A stretch of DNA of 62,716 nt, taken from contig CALLKY010000041.1 in the NCBI GenBank assembly GCA_938083135.1, forward strand, positions 1 to 62,716, written 5' to 3'. Made by a program: the position numbers and the translations under genes. Below the pieces are notes generated by a model. The model saw nothing but the letters and a program-made list of their open reading frames with translations, was not told the DNA's origin and did not search any database. This document shows, in pieces, positions 1 to 9,759 of the stretch. Source of the stretch: an uncultured Alphaproteobacteria bacterium. GTDB taxonomy: Bacteria; Pseudomonadota; Alphaproteobacteria; Bin95. Each line of letters opens with the position of its first letter. The stretch's first letter is position 1.

Positions 1-138
1 TCAGAAAAGCCGCCGCCCGTAATCTCCCAGATCTCTGGGACGCCATCCGAGACGCCATCGACGACCTCACGCCAAACGACTGCAGGAGCTACTTCACAGC
101 TGCAGGCTATGAACCAGAATGATGGGAATCTGCTCTAG
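1..138 (+). mobile_element. IS630-family element, right end (partial)
   Basis: These 138 bases are a perfect reverse complement of 62579-62716 at the other edge. They hold the last codons of a transposase (3-122), a short tail and a terminal CTAG at 135-138. IS630 elements are known to insert at CTAG/TA targets, which fits this boundary. The rest of the element lies outside the window. The element ends 70 bases before the RTX gene. Confidence 0.8.
3..122 (+). CDS. IS630 family transposase, C-terminal fragment
   Basis: The frame opens at the window edge and gives about 39 residues ending in TGA at 120-122. It contains LWDAIRDAIDDLTPNDC and ends YFTAAGYEPE, the typical C-terminus of IS630/DDE transposases (an LFTPxExxNYFxxAGY-like tail). 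The catalytic DDE residues are outside the window. The same fragment occurs on the minus strand at the other end. Confidence 0.75.
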   Translation, partial: RKAAARNLPDLWDAIRDAIDDLTPNDCRSYFTAAGYEPE

Positions 139-208
139 TTCGTTAAATATTTGTTCAGACGCTTGGGCCGTGCCCGCGCAACAATGGCAACTTCGCAGGT
201 AAGCGAAC

Positions 209-3109
209 ATGGCAATTTCTTCGACCTATTCAGTCTCCGACCTTTTCTTCTCAACATCTGGACAGAACCCGTTTGGCAATGGTGCCGGCGCGCAAAGTGC
301 AATTGCGCCACTGACTATTGGGTGGAACAATTCCCAGACGGTTGGATTGGATGACGGCCTAGCTTCTGCGATTTCCACAGGAGTCTCAGCGACGTTCTCA
401 ACGAGCGGCCGCGTCGGTGCAGAAGTCGGCGTGGTGTTTGATCCGGGTCAGGTTAGCGCTTCAGCTCGCTTTGATGCCAGCGCCGCCCTGCCCGACCGGT
501 TTACAATCGCCGCCGGAACGCCCTTCAACATCTCACCTGATGAGACAGTGAACGCGGCCGAATTTGAAGTCACACCACGCCTGTTCGATATCTTCTTTGA
601 TCTAATCTTCGAAGCTGCCGGTAGCGTGAGCGGCGGCGCAAAACTGGTTGGCGCTGATGTCGGGTCTTTTAGTCAGAGCCTGTTCGATTTCAAAGAATCC
701 GTCCGCATATTCTCAATTAACGGCACGGACCCGCTTCTTCCCGCACCAAATGTCGATTTCCTTGGCGTCACGACCCTACCTGCGCCCGCGAATACCCCAG
801 ACCTAAACTTTCTGGCAAAATTCAGTGTACCGGACAAAAAGCCAGAGCTCGATATCAACGGCATACCTGTTTTTCCCCTGCCGCCATCACCCGGCATATC
901 GGTTGAGGTCGGCAATTTGGCGCTTGAGTTCCCCGAAGGTGGGGCGAAAGGCGAACTGAGCAACGGGACCGTTGAAGCGCGTGTCACCAATCAGATCGCT
1001 GATTTAGACTTTGACCTGGATGGCCTCTTCACGCTCTTCAAAAATGTCCCGCTGGATTTCTCAGTCACGCTGATTCCCGTGGTGCTCGGGCTGAGCGGAA
1101 CGGTCATAGATGTTGATGCTGGTCCAACGGTCAGTCTGGAAGAAAAATACAGCTTTGACCCCAGGCTTGCTGTTGATTTGGCGTTTTCCGCCCCTGTGAT
1201 CATCAATAGCCAGACCGTGACGGAGTTCAGCGGCTTTTGGAACGTCCTGCCGAATATCGAATTGATTGAAGAAGTCACCACCATTACGCCAACGTTTCGC
1301 CAGGGTGGCGAGTTTGGCAATGACACTGATTTGAACTTTGGCCTTGATCTTTCTGTCAAGGCACTTTCCGCCTCACTTGGCGTCAATCTCAGCCCTATTT
1401 TCAATACGACACTTGGCGCTGGACCGGTGTTTCAAACCAACATCGGCAAGTCTGATTTCTTTTCCACAAACCTATTGAATACAGGGGGAGTCCTAGACGG
1501 ATTTGGAACGGTCACAGCGCCCAGCATCACGCTGGTGACTCCTGGCAGCCTGATTAACCCAGGCATTGATGATGGCGTGAATGATGCGCCCGAAGCCTTT
1601 GGCGACGAAGCAACAACTGACGAAGACACTGCCATTATATTCACGGACCGTGATCTCTTCAGCAATGATTTCGACATCGACGCCTTTGATATTTTGGACG
1701 TCACCGCCCTGGATCGAACAGATACAATTGGCAGTGTCACGCTTGGCGATGGTACTGTCACGTTTGACCCGCGCGGCCAGTTTGACTTTTTGAAAGCAGG
1801 CGAGAGCGTTGTCCAAACGTTTGACTACGTCCTGGAAGATGCAGGCGGCCTGCAATCCAGCGCAACGGTCTCCATCACAATCACTGGCGTTAACGACATT
1901 CCAGAAGACCTGGTAAGTGCAGGCGATATGGAACGGGCAGCGACAACTGTCAATACCAGCCGACAGCTCAATATCAATGATCAGGACGACCCGTCGAGCA
2001 ATATCCTCCTCACCGTCACGAGCGATCCCGCACACGGGACTCTGCTGCTAGACGGACAGGAGATCAGCGTTGGCGCGACATTCACCATGCAGGATGTGCT
2101 GAATGGTAAGCTTGCATACGCACACGACAATTCCTTACCCGGTCGCGACGGATTTGACTTCACTGCAGAGAATCCTGGCGACGCAGGAACGCTGATAACG
2201 GGCCGGTTTGACATGCAGATCGTCACGCCGCCCGGCGGACTGGATCTTATCGGTGACAATGGTGCCAATAGTCTCATCGGTAGTAAAGTTGCGGACAGAT
2301 TCATTGGTGCTAGCGGCGATGATCAGCTTGTAGGCAATGGTGGGGCAGACGCATTTAACGCAGGCCTAGGCAATGACCGCATATCTGGGGGTGCTGGCGA
2401 CGACTTCATTATCGCTTCACTCGGCAATGATGAAGTAACTGGCGACGCCGGGGATGATACGATCATAGGCGGACCTGGCGATGACCGTTTGTTTGGCAAT
2501 GACGGTGACGATCAGATCAACGCTGGTCCAGGCCAAAACCAGGCATTTGGCGGCAATGGCGACGACGAAATTCGGGGCGGTAACCAAGTCGATCAGATTT
2601 TCGGGGAAGCGGGTGATGACGATGTTGAGGCGCTCGGCGGCAATGACCGGGTTTTTGGCGGTGATGGCGATGACCGGCTGAACGGCGGCGCTGGGAATGA
2701 CCGGCTGTTCGGGGAGGCTGGATCAGATTTCCTGATTGGCGGTAGCGGTGCCGACGTCATATTCGGCGGCAATGACAATGACATTATCGTGGGCGGAGCC
2801 GGAAATGATCTGATGAATGGCGACGCTGGAAATGATCGTCTGCTCGGCTTGACCGGCAATGACGTCATGACAGGCGGCGCTGGACGGGACGTATTCGTGT
2901 TTGCTGCGGGGGGCGGCAATGATCAGATCGTCGATTTTCAGCAGGGCCAAGACCTGATCCGCATTAACGGTGCTGCGTTTACTTTCACTGATATTGTGTT
3001 CAATACCCTAAGCGGCAGTTTAGAAATCGTGCTGCCAACCACTGACACAATAACCCTACAAAACCTGGCAGGCATCACCCTGACGACGGCCGATTTTCTA
3101 TTGGCCTGA
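209..3109 (+). CDS. RTX calcium-binding, cadherin/CSPG-domain secreted protein
   Basis: A 966-residue secreted or surface protein. Residues 1 to about 455 are an acidic, beta-rich region I do not recognise. A cadherin/VCBS-like domain follows at about 457-565 (begins NDAPEAFGDEATTDEDT, ends ITGVNDIPED). A CSPG/RapA-like repeat lies at about 570-675. Then come about 25 glycine-aspartate RTX nonapeptides (GGxGxDxxx type) at about 680-905. The hydrophobic C-terminus (QNLAGITLTTADFLLA) and the lack of an N-terminal signal peptide suggest type I secretion. No ABC/MFP secretion genes are adjacent. An in-frame TAA at 200-202 fixes 209 as the earliest start; AGG at 197-199 is a weak RBS. A role in adhesion or biofilm is inference. 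Confidence 0.85.
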   Translation: MAISSTYSVSDLFFSTSGQNPFGNGAGAQSAIAPLTIGWNNSQTVGLDDGLASAISTGVSATFSTSGRVGAEVGVVFDPGQVSASARFDASAALPDRFTIAAGTPFNISPDETVNAAEFEVTPRLFDIFFDLIFEAAGSVSGGAKLVGADVGSFSQSLFDFKESVRIFSINGTDPLLPAPNVDFLGVTTLPAPANTPDLNFLAKFSVPDKKPELDINGIPVFPLPPSPGISVEVGNLALEFPEGGAKGELSNGTVEARVTNQIADLDFDLDGLFTLFKNVPLDFSVTLIPVVLGLSGTVIDVDAGPTVSLEEKYSFDPRLAVDLAFSAPVIINSQTVTEFSGFWNVLPNIELIEEVTTITPTFRQGGEFGNDTDLNFGLDLSVKALSASLGVNLSPIFNTTLGAGPVFQTNIGKSDFFSTNLLNTGGVLDGFGTVTAPSITLVTPGSLINPGIDDGVNDAPEAFGDEATTDEDTAIIFTDRDLFSNDFDIDAFDILDVTALDRTDTIGSVTLGDGTVTFDPRGQFDFLKAGESVVQTFDYVLEDAGGLQSSATVSITITGVNDIPEDLVSAGDMERAATTVNTSRQLNINDQDDPSSNILLTVTSDPAHGTLLLDGQEISVGATFTMQDVLNGKLAYAHDNSLPGRDGFDFTAENPGDAGTLITGRFDMQIVTPPGGLDLIGDNGANSLIGSKVADRFIGASGDDQLVGNGGADAFNAGLGNDRISGGAGDDFIIASLGNDEVTGDAGDDTIIGGPGDDRLFGNDGDDQINAGPGQNQAFGGNGDDEIRGGNQVDQIFGEAGDDDVEALGGNDRVFGGDGDDRLNGGAGNDRLFGEAGSDFLIGGSGADVIFGGNDNDIIVGGAGNDLMNGDAGNDRLLGLTGNDVMTGGAGRDVFVFAAGGGNDQIVDFQQGQDLIRINGAAFTFTDIVFNTLSGSLEIVLPTTDTITLQNLAGITLTTADFLLA

Positions 3110-3155
3110 CCTCACACGCATTCACCTTCAACGAAGGGGGCCGCGCGTGGACGCC

Positions 3156-4559
3156 CTACATATGCAGCGCGCGGCCATCCACCGCGAGTGCAGCTTCTTT
3201 AACTGCTTCGTTGAGCGTTGGGTGAGCGTGGCAGGTACGGGCGATATCTTCTGAAGACGCGCCGAACTCCATGCCGAGTGCGATCTCAGCGATCAGCGTG
3301 CCGGCATCTGGCCCGATGATATGAGCTCCCAGAACTTGATCCGTTTCCGCATCCGCCAAAATCTTCACGAAGCCCTCGCCACCGCCGCTTGCGCGCGCGC
3401 GGCTGTTTGCCTGGAAGGGGAACTTACCAACTTTGTAGGCAATCCCTTGCTCTTTCAGCTGCTCTTCAGTACGGCCGACTGAGGCCACTTCTGGCCATGT
3501 GTATACGACGCTCGGAATGCAGTCATAGTCGATGTGACCAGCCTGGCCTGCCATGATTTCGACAGCGACAGACCCTTCATCCTCAGCTTTGTGTGCCAGC
3601 ATGGGGCCATCCACAACGTCACCGATGGCCCATATGCCTTCAACATTCGTGCGGTAGTGGCTATCAATCTTGACCTTACCGCGATCCATCTCGACGCCAG
3701 CCTCTTCCAGCCCGAGCCCTTCAGTGTAAGGCCGCCGGCCAATGGCGACGAGGGCCACATTAGCCTTAATCTCTTCAGCATCCCCACCCTTGGCAGGCTC
3801 AACTGTGAGCGTGACACCGCTCCGTGTTGTCTTCGCGGCGGTAACTTTGGTTGAGAGGCGGAACGTGAACCCGGCTTTCTTCAGCGAGCGCTGCATGTGC
3901 TTGCCAAGCTCAAGATCCATGGTCGGCAGGATGCGATCGAGAAATTCAACAACCTCAACCTCAGCCCCCAACCTGCGCCATACGACGCCAAGTTCTAGCC
4001 CGATCACACCGCCGCCGATGATAACCATCTTCTTTGGTACTTTGGGCAGGTCCAGCGCACCAGTGGACGAGACGATCTTCTCCTCGTCAATCTCAATACC
4101 CGGCAGTGGCGTTGTCTCAGACCCCGTCGCGATCAGGATGTTCTTGGTCTTGAGCGTGGTTTCCTTGCCATCATCAGCAGTCGCAATGACAGTGCCCGCG
4201 CCCTTGATGGAACCACGACCGATCACATAATCGACCTTGTTCTTCTTGAACAAAAATTCGATACCCGAAGTGAGACCGTCAACGACCTCATCCTTCGATT
4301 TCAGCATCTGTTTTAGATCAAGCTCAAGCCCGGAGACCTTAACACCAAGGTTGGCGAAGGCATGGCCTGCTTCTTCATAGGCATGGCTGGCGTGCAGCAG
4401 ATGCTTGGAGGGAATGCAGCCAACATTCAGGCACGTTCCGCCCAGGCTGCCGCGCATCTCCACGCACGCTGTTTTCATGCCAAGCTGGGCCGCCCGAATA
4501 GCAGCGACATAGCCACCGGGGCCGCCGCCGATTACGACGAGATCATAAGCGTCGCTCAT
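3156..4559 (-). CDS. lpdA: Dihydrolipoyl dehydrogenase (E3)
   Basis: A 467-residue flavoprotein that reoxidises dihydrolipoamide with NAD+, here the E3 of the 2-oxoglutarate dehydrogenase complex. The FAD motif GGGPGG is at 11-16, the redox pair is C43/C48 in GGTCLNVGC, the NAD motif [10 protein letters not shown] lies near 183-192, and the C-terminal catalytic His-Pro is in [10 protein letters not shown]. Length is normal for the family. It is the last gene of the mdh-sucCDAB-lpd operon, 12 bases after odhB. Other E3 copies elsewhere in the genome cannot be excluded. Confidence 0.96.
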   Translation of the reverse strand: MSDAYDLVVIGGGPGGYVAAIRAAQLGMKTACVEMRGSLGGTCLNVGCIPSKHLLHASHAYEEAGHAFANLGVKVSGLELDLKQMLKSKDEVVDGLTSGIEFLFKKNKVDYVIGRGSIKGAGTVIATADDGKETTLKTKNILIATGSETTPLPGIEIDEEKIVSSTGALDLPKVPKKMVIIGGGVIGLELGVVWRRLGAEVEVVEFLDRILPTMDLELGKHMQRSLKKAGFTFRLSTKVTAAKTTRSGVTLTVEPAKGGDAEEIKANVALVAIGRRPYTEGLGLEEAGVEMDRGKVKIDSHYRTNVEGIWAIGDVVDGPMLAHKAEDEGSVAVEIMAGQAGHIDYDCIPSVVYTWPEVASVGRTEEQLKEQGIAYKVGKFPFQANSRARASGGGEGFVKILADAETDQVLGAHIIGPDAGTLIAEIALGMEFGASSEDIARTCHAHPTLNEAVKEAALAVDGRALHM

Positions 4560-4571
4560 GGGGTCAGTCCC

Positions 4572-5843
4572 TTACATGTCCAGGAGAAGGCGGCGCGGAT
4601 CTTCAAGGCTTTCCTTCATCCGCACCAAGCATGTGACGGCCTCTGAGCCATCCACAATGCGGTGATCATATGAGAGCGCCAGATACATCATCGGGCGTGC
4701 CTCAATCGAACCATCAGGCATCACCATCGGGCGCATCTGCGTTTTGTGCATGCCCAGGATACCAGACTGCGGTGGGTTCAGAATCGGCGTCGACATCAGC
4801 GAGCCATAGACGCCACCGTTCGAGATGGTGAAGGTGCCGCCGGACATATCAGCCATGCTGAGCTTGCCGTCCCGGGCCTTCTTCGCAAAGCCACCAATAG
4901 CTTTCTCAATCCCGGCGAGGCTAAGCGTTTCAGCATTACGGATGATCGGCACAACGAGGCCGTTTTCCGTGCCGACAGCAACGCCGACATCATAGTAATT
5001 CTTGTAGACGACCTCATCGCCATCAATCTGAGCGTTGACGGCGGGAACGTCCCGCAGACCTTGGATAGCCGCCTTCACAAAGAAAGACATGAAGCCAAGG
5101 CGCACATCGTGGCGCTTCTCGAAGTCATCCTTGTATTCTTTGCGGGCCGCCAGGATCGCCGTCATATCCACCTCGTTGAAGGTGGTGAGCATGGCCGCGG
5201 TGTTCTGGGCTTCTTTGAGACGCTCAGCGATACGGCGGCGCAAGCGGGACATTTTCACCCGCTCTTCAGAACGATCAGCCTCAGGTTCAGCCAGGGCAAA
5301 CACATCTTTGCCGCCACTGGCCAGGAAATCGAGCACGTCGGCTTTGGTCAGGCGCCCGCCACGGCCAGAAGCTGGAATTGCATTCGGATCAAGTCCGTTC
5401 TCTGCCACAAGCTTCTTCACAGAGGGCGGCATCGGCGGCGCGCCGGCTGCAAGAGCTGCGGGAGACATAGATACAGCAGGCTGGGGCACCACTGCGGGCG
5501 CAGCAGGCGCTGGCTTTGGCGCTGCAGCGGCTGGCGCAGGTGCTTTGGCAGGTTCCGCCTTAGCGGCCTCCGCTTTGGGTGCCGCTTTCGCAGGTGCTGG
5601 TGTGCCGCTTTCATCGATGCTGGCAAGCAGTGCGCCAACTTCTACATTGTCGCCCTCAGCCACTTTGAGATCACCCAGAACACCACTTGCGGGTGCCGGG
5701 ACCTCTACTGTGACTTTATCCGTTTCAAGCTCAACAATTGGCTCATCCGCCTTAACGGCGTCGCCAGATTGCTTGATCCAACGGGCAATGGTCGCCTCTG
5801 TAACGGATTCGCCCAGTACGGGCACGACGATTTCGACAGCCAT
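4572..5843 (-). CDS. odhB: 2-oxoglutarate dehydrogenase E2, dihydrolipoamide succinyltransferase
   Basis: A 423-residue E2 core enzyme that transfers succinyl groups to CoA. It has one lipoyl domain with the lysine at K43 ([12 protein letters not shown]), then an Ala/Pro-rich linker at about 80-130. The E1/E3-binding domain follows at about 135-175 ([14 protein letters not shown]), then the acyltransferase domain with catalytic H394 and D398 in SYDHRIVDG. The motif and position between sucA and lpdA identify it as the succinyl rather than the acetyl enzyme. Also called sucB. Confidence 0.96.
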   Translation of the reverse strand: MAVEIVVPVLGESVTEATIARWIKQSGDAVKADEPIVELETDKVTVEVPAPASGVLGDLKVAEGDNVEVGALLASIDESGTPAPAKAAPKAEAAKAEPAKAPAPAAAAPKPAPAAPAVVPQPAVSMSPAALAAGAPPMPPSVKKLVAENGLDPNAIPASGRGGRLTKADVLDFLASGGKDVFALAEPEADRSEERVKMSRLRRRIAERLKEAQNTAAMLTTFNEVDMTAILAARKEYKDDFEKRHDVRLGFMSFFVKAAIQGLRDVPAVNAQIDGDEVVYKNYYDVGVAVGTENGLVVPIIRNAETLSLAGIEKAIGGFAKKARDGKLSMADMSGGTFTISNGGVYGSLMSTPILNPPQSGILGMHKTQMRPMVMPDGSIEARPMMYLALSYDHRIVDGSEAVTCLVRMKESLEDPRRLLLDM

Positions 5844-5890
5844 AATTCATTCCTACCTACGGGCGCGCACGCCCAGAGTTCTTTTCAAAC

Positions 5891-8791
5891 CTAGAGCGTT
5901 AGCGCGTCATCGACCAGCTTCGCCTGCTCTGCAATATGACGCTTCATAACGCCGGTCGCAGTAGAGGCCGCTTCTGCGCGGCCCACATAACGCGGGCGCG
6001 CGGCCTTCAGCTTCGGCGCTTCGGCCATTGCCGCTTCAAGCTTGCGATCAATGAAGCGCCAGGCACCCATATTTTCAGGCTCTTCCTGGCACCAAACAAT
6101 CTCCGCATTCGGATACTTCTTTAGCTCCGCACCGATAGATTTAATTGGGAACGGATAGAGCTGCTCAACCCGAAGGATCGCCACATCCTTGATCTCACGC
6201 TCATCACGGGCGGCTGCCAGGTCATAGTAGACCTTACCGGCGCACAGGACGACGCGTTTGACCTTGGAGTTCGCAACCAGCTTGCCTTCATCATGAATGA
6301 CACGATGGAAGGATGAGCCAGGGCCAAATTCTTTGATATCGGAAACGCAAGCCTTGTGCCGCAACAGTGACTTCGGCGTCATGACGATCAACGGCTTCCG
6401 GAAGTTCCGGCAGACCTGACGGCGCAGCATATGGAAGTAGTTGGCCGGAGTTGTCGGCACGCAAACCTGCATGTTGTCCTCAGCGCACATCTGCAGATAA
6501 CGCTCAAGCCGTGCGGAGGAATGCTCTGGCCCCTGCCCTTCATAGCCATGCGGCAGCAACATCGTGATGCCGGACATGCGCAGCCATTTAAGTTCACCGG
6601 ATGTGATGAATTGATCAATAATGACCTGAGCGCCGTTGGCAAAATCACCAAACTGCGCTTCCCACATCACGAGCGCCTTGGGCTCTGCCGTGGTGTATCC
6701 GTATTCGAAGCCGAGCACTGACATTTCGGCAAGCGGACTATCCAGAATATCGACCTTCGCCTGGTCTTCGCGGATGTGCTGGAGCGGCGTGAATTTCTCG
6801 CCGGTGTCCTGGTCCGTCAACGTCGCATGGCGTTGGGAGAACGTGCCGCGACCGCAATCCTGCCCGGACAGCCGAACTGGCGTACCTTCAATCGCGCAAC
6901 CGCCGAATGCCAAAGCTTCCGCCGTCGCCCAGTCAATCCCGGCCTTGCCTTGGATTGCTTCCCATTTTGCTTCGAACTGGCGGGCGATCTTTCGGTTCAG
7001 GTTAAAGCCTTCATCCACCGTCGTGATGCGCTTGCCAATCTCCAACAGCTCTTTCATCGAAAGCGCGGTATCGCCCCGGCGGTCATCACCCTTCGCGATA
7101 TCCATGCCGGTCCAAGCGCCTTCCAGCCAATCAGCTTTGTTCGGCTTGTAGCTTTGGGCGGCTTTGAAATCTTCTTCCAGATGCGCCTTGAAGTTATCGA
7201 CCAACTCATCGGCCTGCGCTTCAGTGATCGTGCCTTCCGCCACCAAACGGTCAGCATAGACCTTCCGGGTGGTCGGGTGCTTAGCGATGGCCGCGTACAT
7301 CTGCGGTTGGGTGAACGCGGGCTCATCGCCTTCATTATGGCCCTGACGGCGGTAGCAATACATGTCGATGACGATGTCTTGCTTGAAGTGATAGCGGAAT
7401 TCCGTCGCCAGCCGTGCCACATGCACAACCGCTTCCGGGTCATCACCATTCACGTGGAATACCGGTGCCTGAATGATTTTCGCCATTTCAGAACAATATG
7501 GGCCGGAACGCGCGTCTGTCGGTGAGGTGGTAAAACCGATCTGGTTGTTGATGACAACATGGATCGTGCCGCCGGTCTGGTAACCTTTCAGTTCCGAAAG
7601 CTCAAAGGTTTCAGCCACCAGACCCTGGCCAATAAACGCAGCATCACCATGAAGCAGGATGCCCATAACGCGGTTACGTTCTTTATCCTTGCGCTGGCGC
7701 TGCTTCGCGCGGACACGCCCGATGACAACTGGATTTACGACTTCCAAATGCGACGGGTTCGGCGTCAGCGAGAGATGGACGGTCTTGCCGTCAAATTCAC
7801 GATCAGATGAGGTGCCGAGGTGGTACTTCACATCGCCAGAGCCCTGCACATCTTCCGGGTTCGCTGGCGTGCCCTGGAACTCAGAGAAGATGTTCCGGAA
7901 TGGCTTATCGAACACGTTTGCAAGAAGGTTCAAGCGACCACGATGGGCCATGCCCATGACGAGTTCTTCGAGCCCTAACTGGCTACCGCGCTTGATAATT
8001 TGCTCAAGCAACGGGACCAAAGCCTCACCACCTTCAAGTCCGAACCGCTTGGCACCCACGAAACGCCGATCCAAGAACTGTTCGAAAGCCTCAGAAGCCG
8101 TCAAGCGCTCCAGAATTGCGAGCTTACCGCGATCTGTGAAGTCGGTGTGATTGCGCGGCTCTTCGATGCGGCGCTGGATCCAGGACTTTTGGTCCGGGTC
8201 CTGGATATGCATGAACTCAACGCCGATTTTATCGCAATATGTTGCCTGTACGGCATCCATGATCGTGCGAAGCGTCGCCGTTTCCATGCCCAAAACGTTG
8301 TCGATGAAAATCTCGCGATCTAGATCGCTTTCATCAAAGCCATAGGTCTTATAGTCGAGCTCAGGGTGGTACTCGATTTCGTGCAGGCCAAGCGGATCAA
8401 GTTCCGCATAGAGATGCCCGCGGATTCTGTAAGCGCGGATCAGCATCAGTGCTCGGATGGAATCCAACGTGGCTGCGCGGACAGATGCAGCGTCAACACC
8501 GGGTGCCGCAGCACCGTTGGTTTTAGCCGCCCCCTTGCCATTCGCTTTACCGTTTGCCCTGGCCTGCTTAGCTTCAATGCCCCAACCAGGGCCATCGACT
8601 TCTTCCAGGATGGCATCGGCATCGCCACGCAGATCAGCGAACAGCGTCGCCCAGCTGTCGTCCACGCTGGCAGGATCAGCCAGATATTGATCGTACAGTT
8701 CAGCAATATAGGCCCCGTTCGGCCCATACAGGTAACTGGTGCGATCAGCCGTCAGCCGATCGATGGTCATGCCGCTTACGTCGCTTGCCAT
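5891..8791 (-). CDS. sucA: 2-oxoglutarate dehydrogenase E1 component
   Basis: A 966-residue thiamine-diphosphate enzyme that decarboxylates 2-oxoglutarate and passes the succinyl group to OdhB. The N-terminal segment DRTSYLYGPNGAYIAELYDQ is family-typical, followed by an Ala/Lys/Asn-rich linker near 75-95. The core motifs are HRGRLNLLANV and GDAAFIGQG, and the C-terminal transketolase-like half contains EPENMGAWRF. It ends in TAG. The ATG at 8791 has no clear Shine-Dalgarno; the upstream sequence is A-rich and preceded by a hairpin (8802-8831). It lies between sucD and odhB. Confidence 0.96.
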   Translation of the reverse strand: MASDVSGMTIDRLTADRTSYLYGPNGAYIAELYDQYLADPASVDDSWATLFADLRGDADAILEEVDGPGWGIEAKQARANGKANGKGAAKTNGAAAPGVDAASVRAATLDSIRALMLIRAYRIRGHLYAELDPLGLHEIEYHPELDYKTYGFDESDLDREIFIDNVLGMETATLRTIMDAVQATYCDKIGVEFMHIQDPDQKSWIQRRIEEPRNHTDFTDRGKLAILERLTASEAFEQFLDRRFVGAKRFGLEGGEALVPLLEQIIKRGSQLGLEELVMGMAHRGRLNLLANVFDKPFRNIFSEFQGTPANPEDVQGSGDVKYHLGTSSDREFDGKTVHLSLTPNPSHLEVVNPVVIGRVRAKQRQRKDKERNRVMGILLHGDAAFIGQGLVAETFELSELKGYQTGGTIHVVINNQIGFTTSPTDARSGPYCSEMAKIIQAPVFHVNGDDPEAVVHVARLATEFRYHFKQDIVIDMYCYRRQGHNEGDEPAFTQPQMYAAIAKHPTTRKVYADRLVAEGTITEAQADELVDNFKAHLEEDFKAAQSYKPNKADWLEGAWTGMDIAKGDDRRGDTALSMKELLEIGKRITTVDEGFNLNRKIARQFEAKWEAIQGKAGIDWATAEALAFGGCAIEGTPVRLSGQDCGRGTFSQRHATLTDQDTGEKFTPLQHIREDQAKVDILDSPLAEMSVLGFEYGYTTAEPKALVMWEAQFGDFANGAQVIIDQFITSGELKWLRMSGITMLLPHGYEGQGPEHSSARLERYLQMCAEDNMQVCVPTTPANYFHMLRRQVCRNFRKPLIVMTPKSLLRHKACVSDIKEFGPGSSFHRVIHDEGKLVANSKVKRVVLCAGKVYYDLAAARDEREIKDVAILRVEQLYPFPIKSIGAELKKYPNAEIVWCQEEPENMGAWRFIDRKLEAAMAEAPKLKAARPRYVGRAEAASTATGVMKRHIAEQAKLVDDALTL

Positions 8792-8801
8792 CTAATTTTT
8801 T

Positions 8802-8831
8802 GGGCGCAGCCGAATGAGGCCTTATGCGCCC
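8802..8831 (-). other. Stem-loop just upstream of sucA
   Basis: GGGCGCA (8802-8808) pairs perfectly with TGCGCCC (8825-8831), with a small GCC/GGC inner helix. Read on the sucA strand, the stem is followed by a run of A, not T, so it is not an intrinsic terminator. It occupies the sucD-sucA gap beside the sucA start codon. A role in translation or mRNA processing is conjecture. Confidence 0.4.
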
Positions 8832-8883
8832 CCTCTTACCGTTGTGCCTGAAGTGTGTGGCATGAAGCCTTCAACCAATATGG

Positions 8884-9759
8884 TTAACGACCCATTGCTT
8901 TCAACATGGTTTCGCCAAGACCCGCTGGGCTTTCACTGACCGTGATGCCAGATTGACGGAAAGCCTCAAACTTTGCTTCCGCTGTCCCCTTGCCGCCGGC
9001 AATGATCGCACCTGCATGGCCCATCCGCTTACCGGGAGGCGCCGTAGCCCCTGCGATAAAGCCAACCATGGGTTTGGAGGATTTGGACTGGCGATAGAAT
9101 TCCGCCGCTTCTTCTTCCGCAGACCCGCCAATTTCACCAATCATGATGATGCCCTGGGTTTCTTCGTCAGCCAGGAACAGTTCTAGGCAATCAATGAAGT
9201 TGGTGCCGTTGACCGGATCGCCGCCGATGCCGATGCAGGTGGTCTGGCCAAGGCCAGCCGCCGTCGTCTGTGCGACCGCTTCATAGGTCAGCGTGCCAGA
9301 CCGGGACACAACGCCAATAATCCCACGCTTATGAATGTGACCGGGCATGATACCGATCTTGCATTCATCCGGCGTGATGACGCCCGGGCAGTTTGGCCCG
9401 ATCAGGCGGCTCTTGGAGCCTTCAAGCGCCCGCTTCACCTTCACCATGTCCACGACCGGAATGCCTTCGGTGATGCAAATCACCAGCGGCACTTCTGCGT
9501 CGATGGCCTCCAGGATGGCATCCGCCGCGAAGGGTGGCGGCACGTAGATCACGCTGGCATCAACGCCTGCCGTGTCCTGCGCTTCCTGAACCGTGTTGAA
9601 CACAGGCAGGCCCAAATGCGTCTGGCCACCTTTGCCGGGGGCGACGCCGCCGACCATGTTCGTGCCGTATTCAATGGCGGTGCCGGAGTGGAACGTGCCT
9701 TGGCTGCCAGTGAAGCCCTGGCAAATAACCCGGGTCGCCTTGTTGACTAGGACCGCCAT
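8884..9759 (-). CDS. sucD: Succinyl-CoA synthetase alpha subunit
   Basis: A 291-residue ADP/GDP-forming succinate-CoA ligase alpha subunit, which carries the phosphohistidine intermediate. The CoA-binding Rossmann region begins [13 protein letters not shown]. Acid motifs include GPNCPGVI, and the phosphorylated residue is H248 in [13 protein letters not shown]. Its ATG overlaps the sucC stop by one base (TAATG), giving coupled synthesis of the two subunits. Confidence 0.97.
   Translation of the reverse strand: MAVLVNKATRVICQGFTGSQGTFHSGTAIEYGTNMVGGVAPGKGGQTHLGLPVFNTVQEAQDTAGVDASVIYVPPPFAADAILEAIDAEVPLVICITEGIPVVDMVKVKRALEGSKSRLIGPNCPGVITPDECKIGIMPGHIHKRGIIGVVSRSGTLTYEAVAQTTAAGLGQTTCIGIGGDPVNGTNFIDCLELFLADEETQGIIMIGEIGGSAEEEAAEFYRQSKSSKPMVGFIAGATAPPGKRMGHAGAIIAGGKGTAEAKFEAFRQSGITVSESPAGLGETMLKAMGR

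Noticed and set aside
142-156. SOS box near the RTX gene (GTTA-N7-GTTC)
   Set aside because: One core base differs from GTTC-N7-GTTC, and the RTX gene is not a plausible LexA target.
2250-2930. Tandem or CRISPR-like repeats at the DNA level
   Set aside because: The repetition is in the protein (RTX nonamers), with variable codons and no spacers.
673-2950. Long open frames on the minus strand opposite the RTX gene
   Set aside because: They are shadows of the biased RTX coding sequence, with no domain or RBS.
3110-3155. Terminator between the RTX gene and lpdA
   Set aside because: Only a 5-bp CCTTC/GAAGG stem and a GC-rich half-palindrome reaching into lpdA; no T-run.
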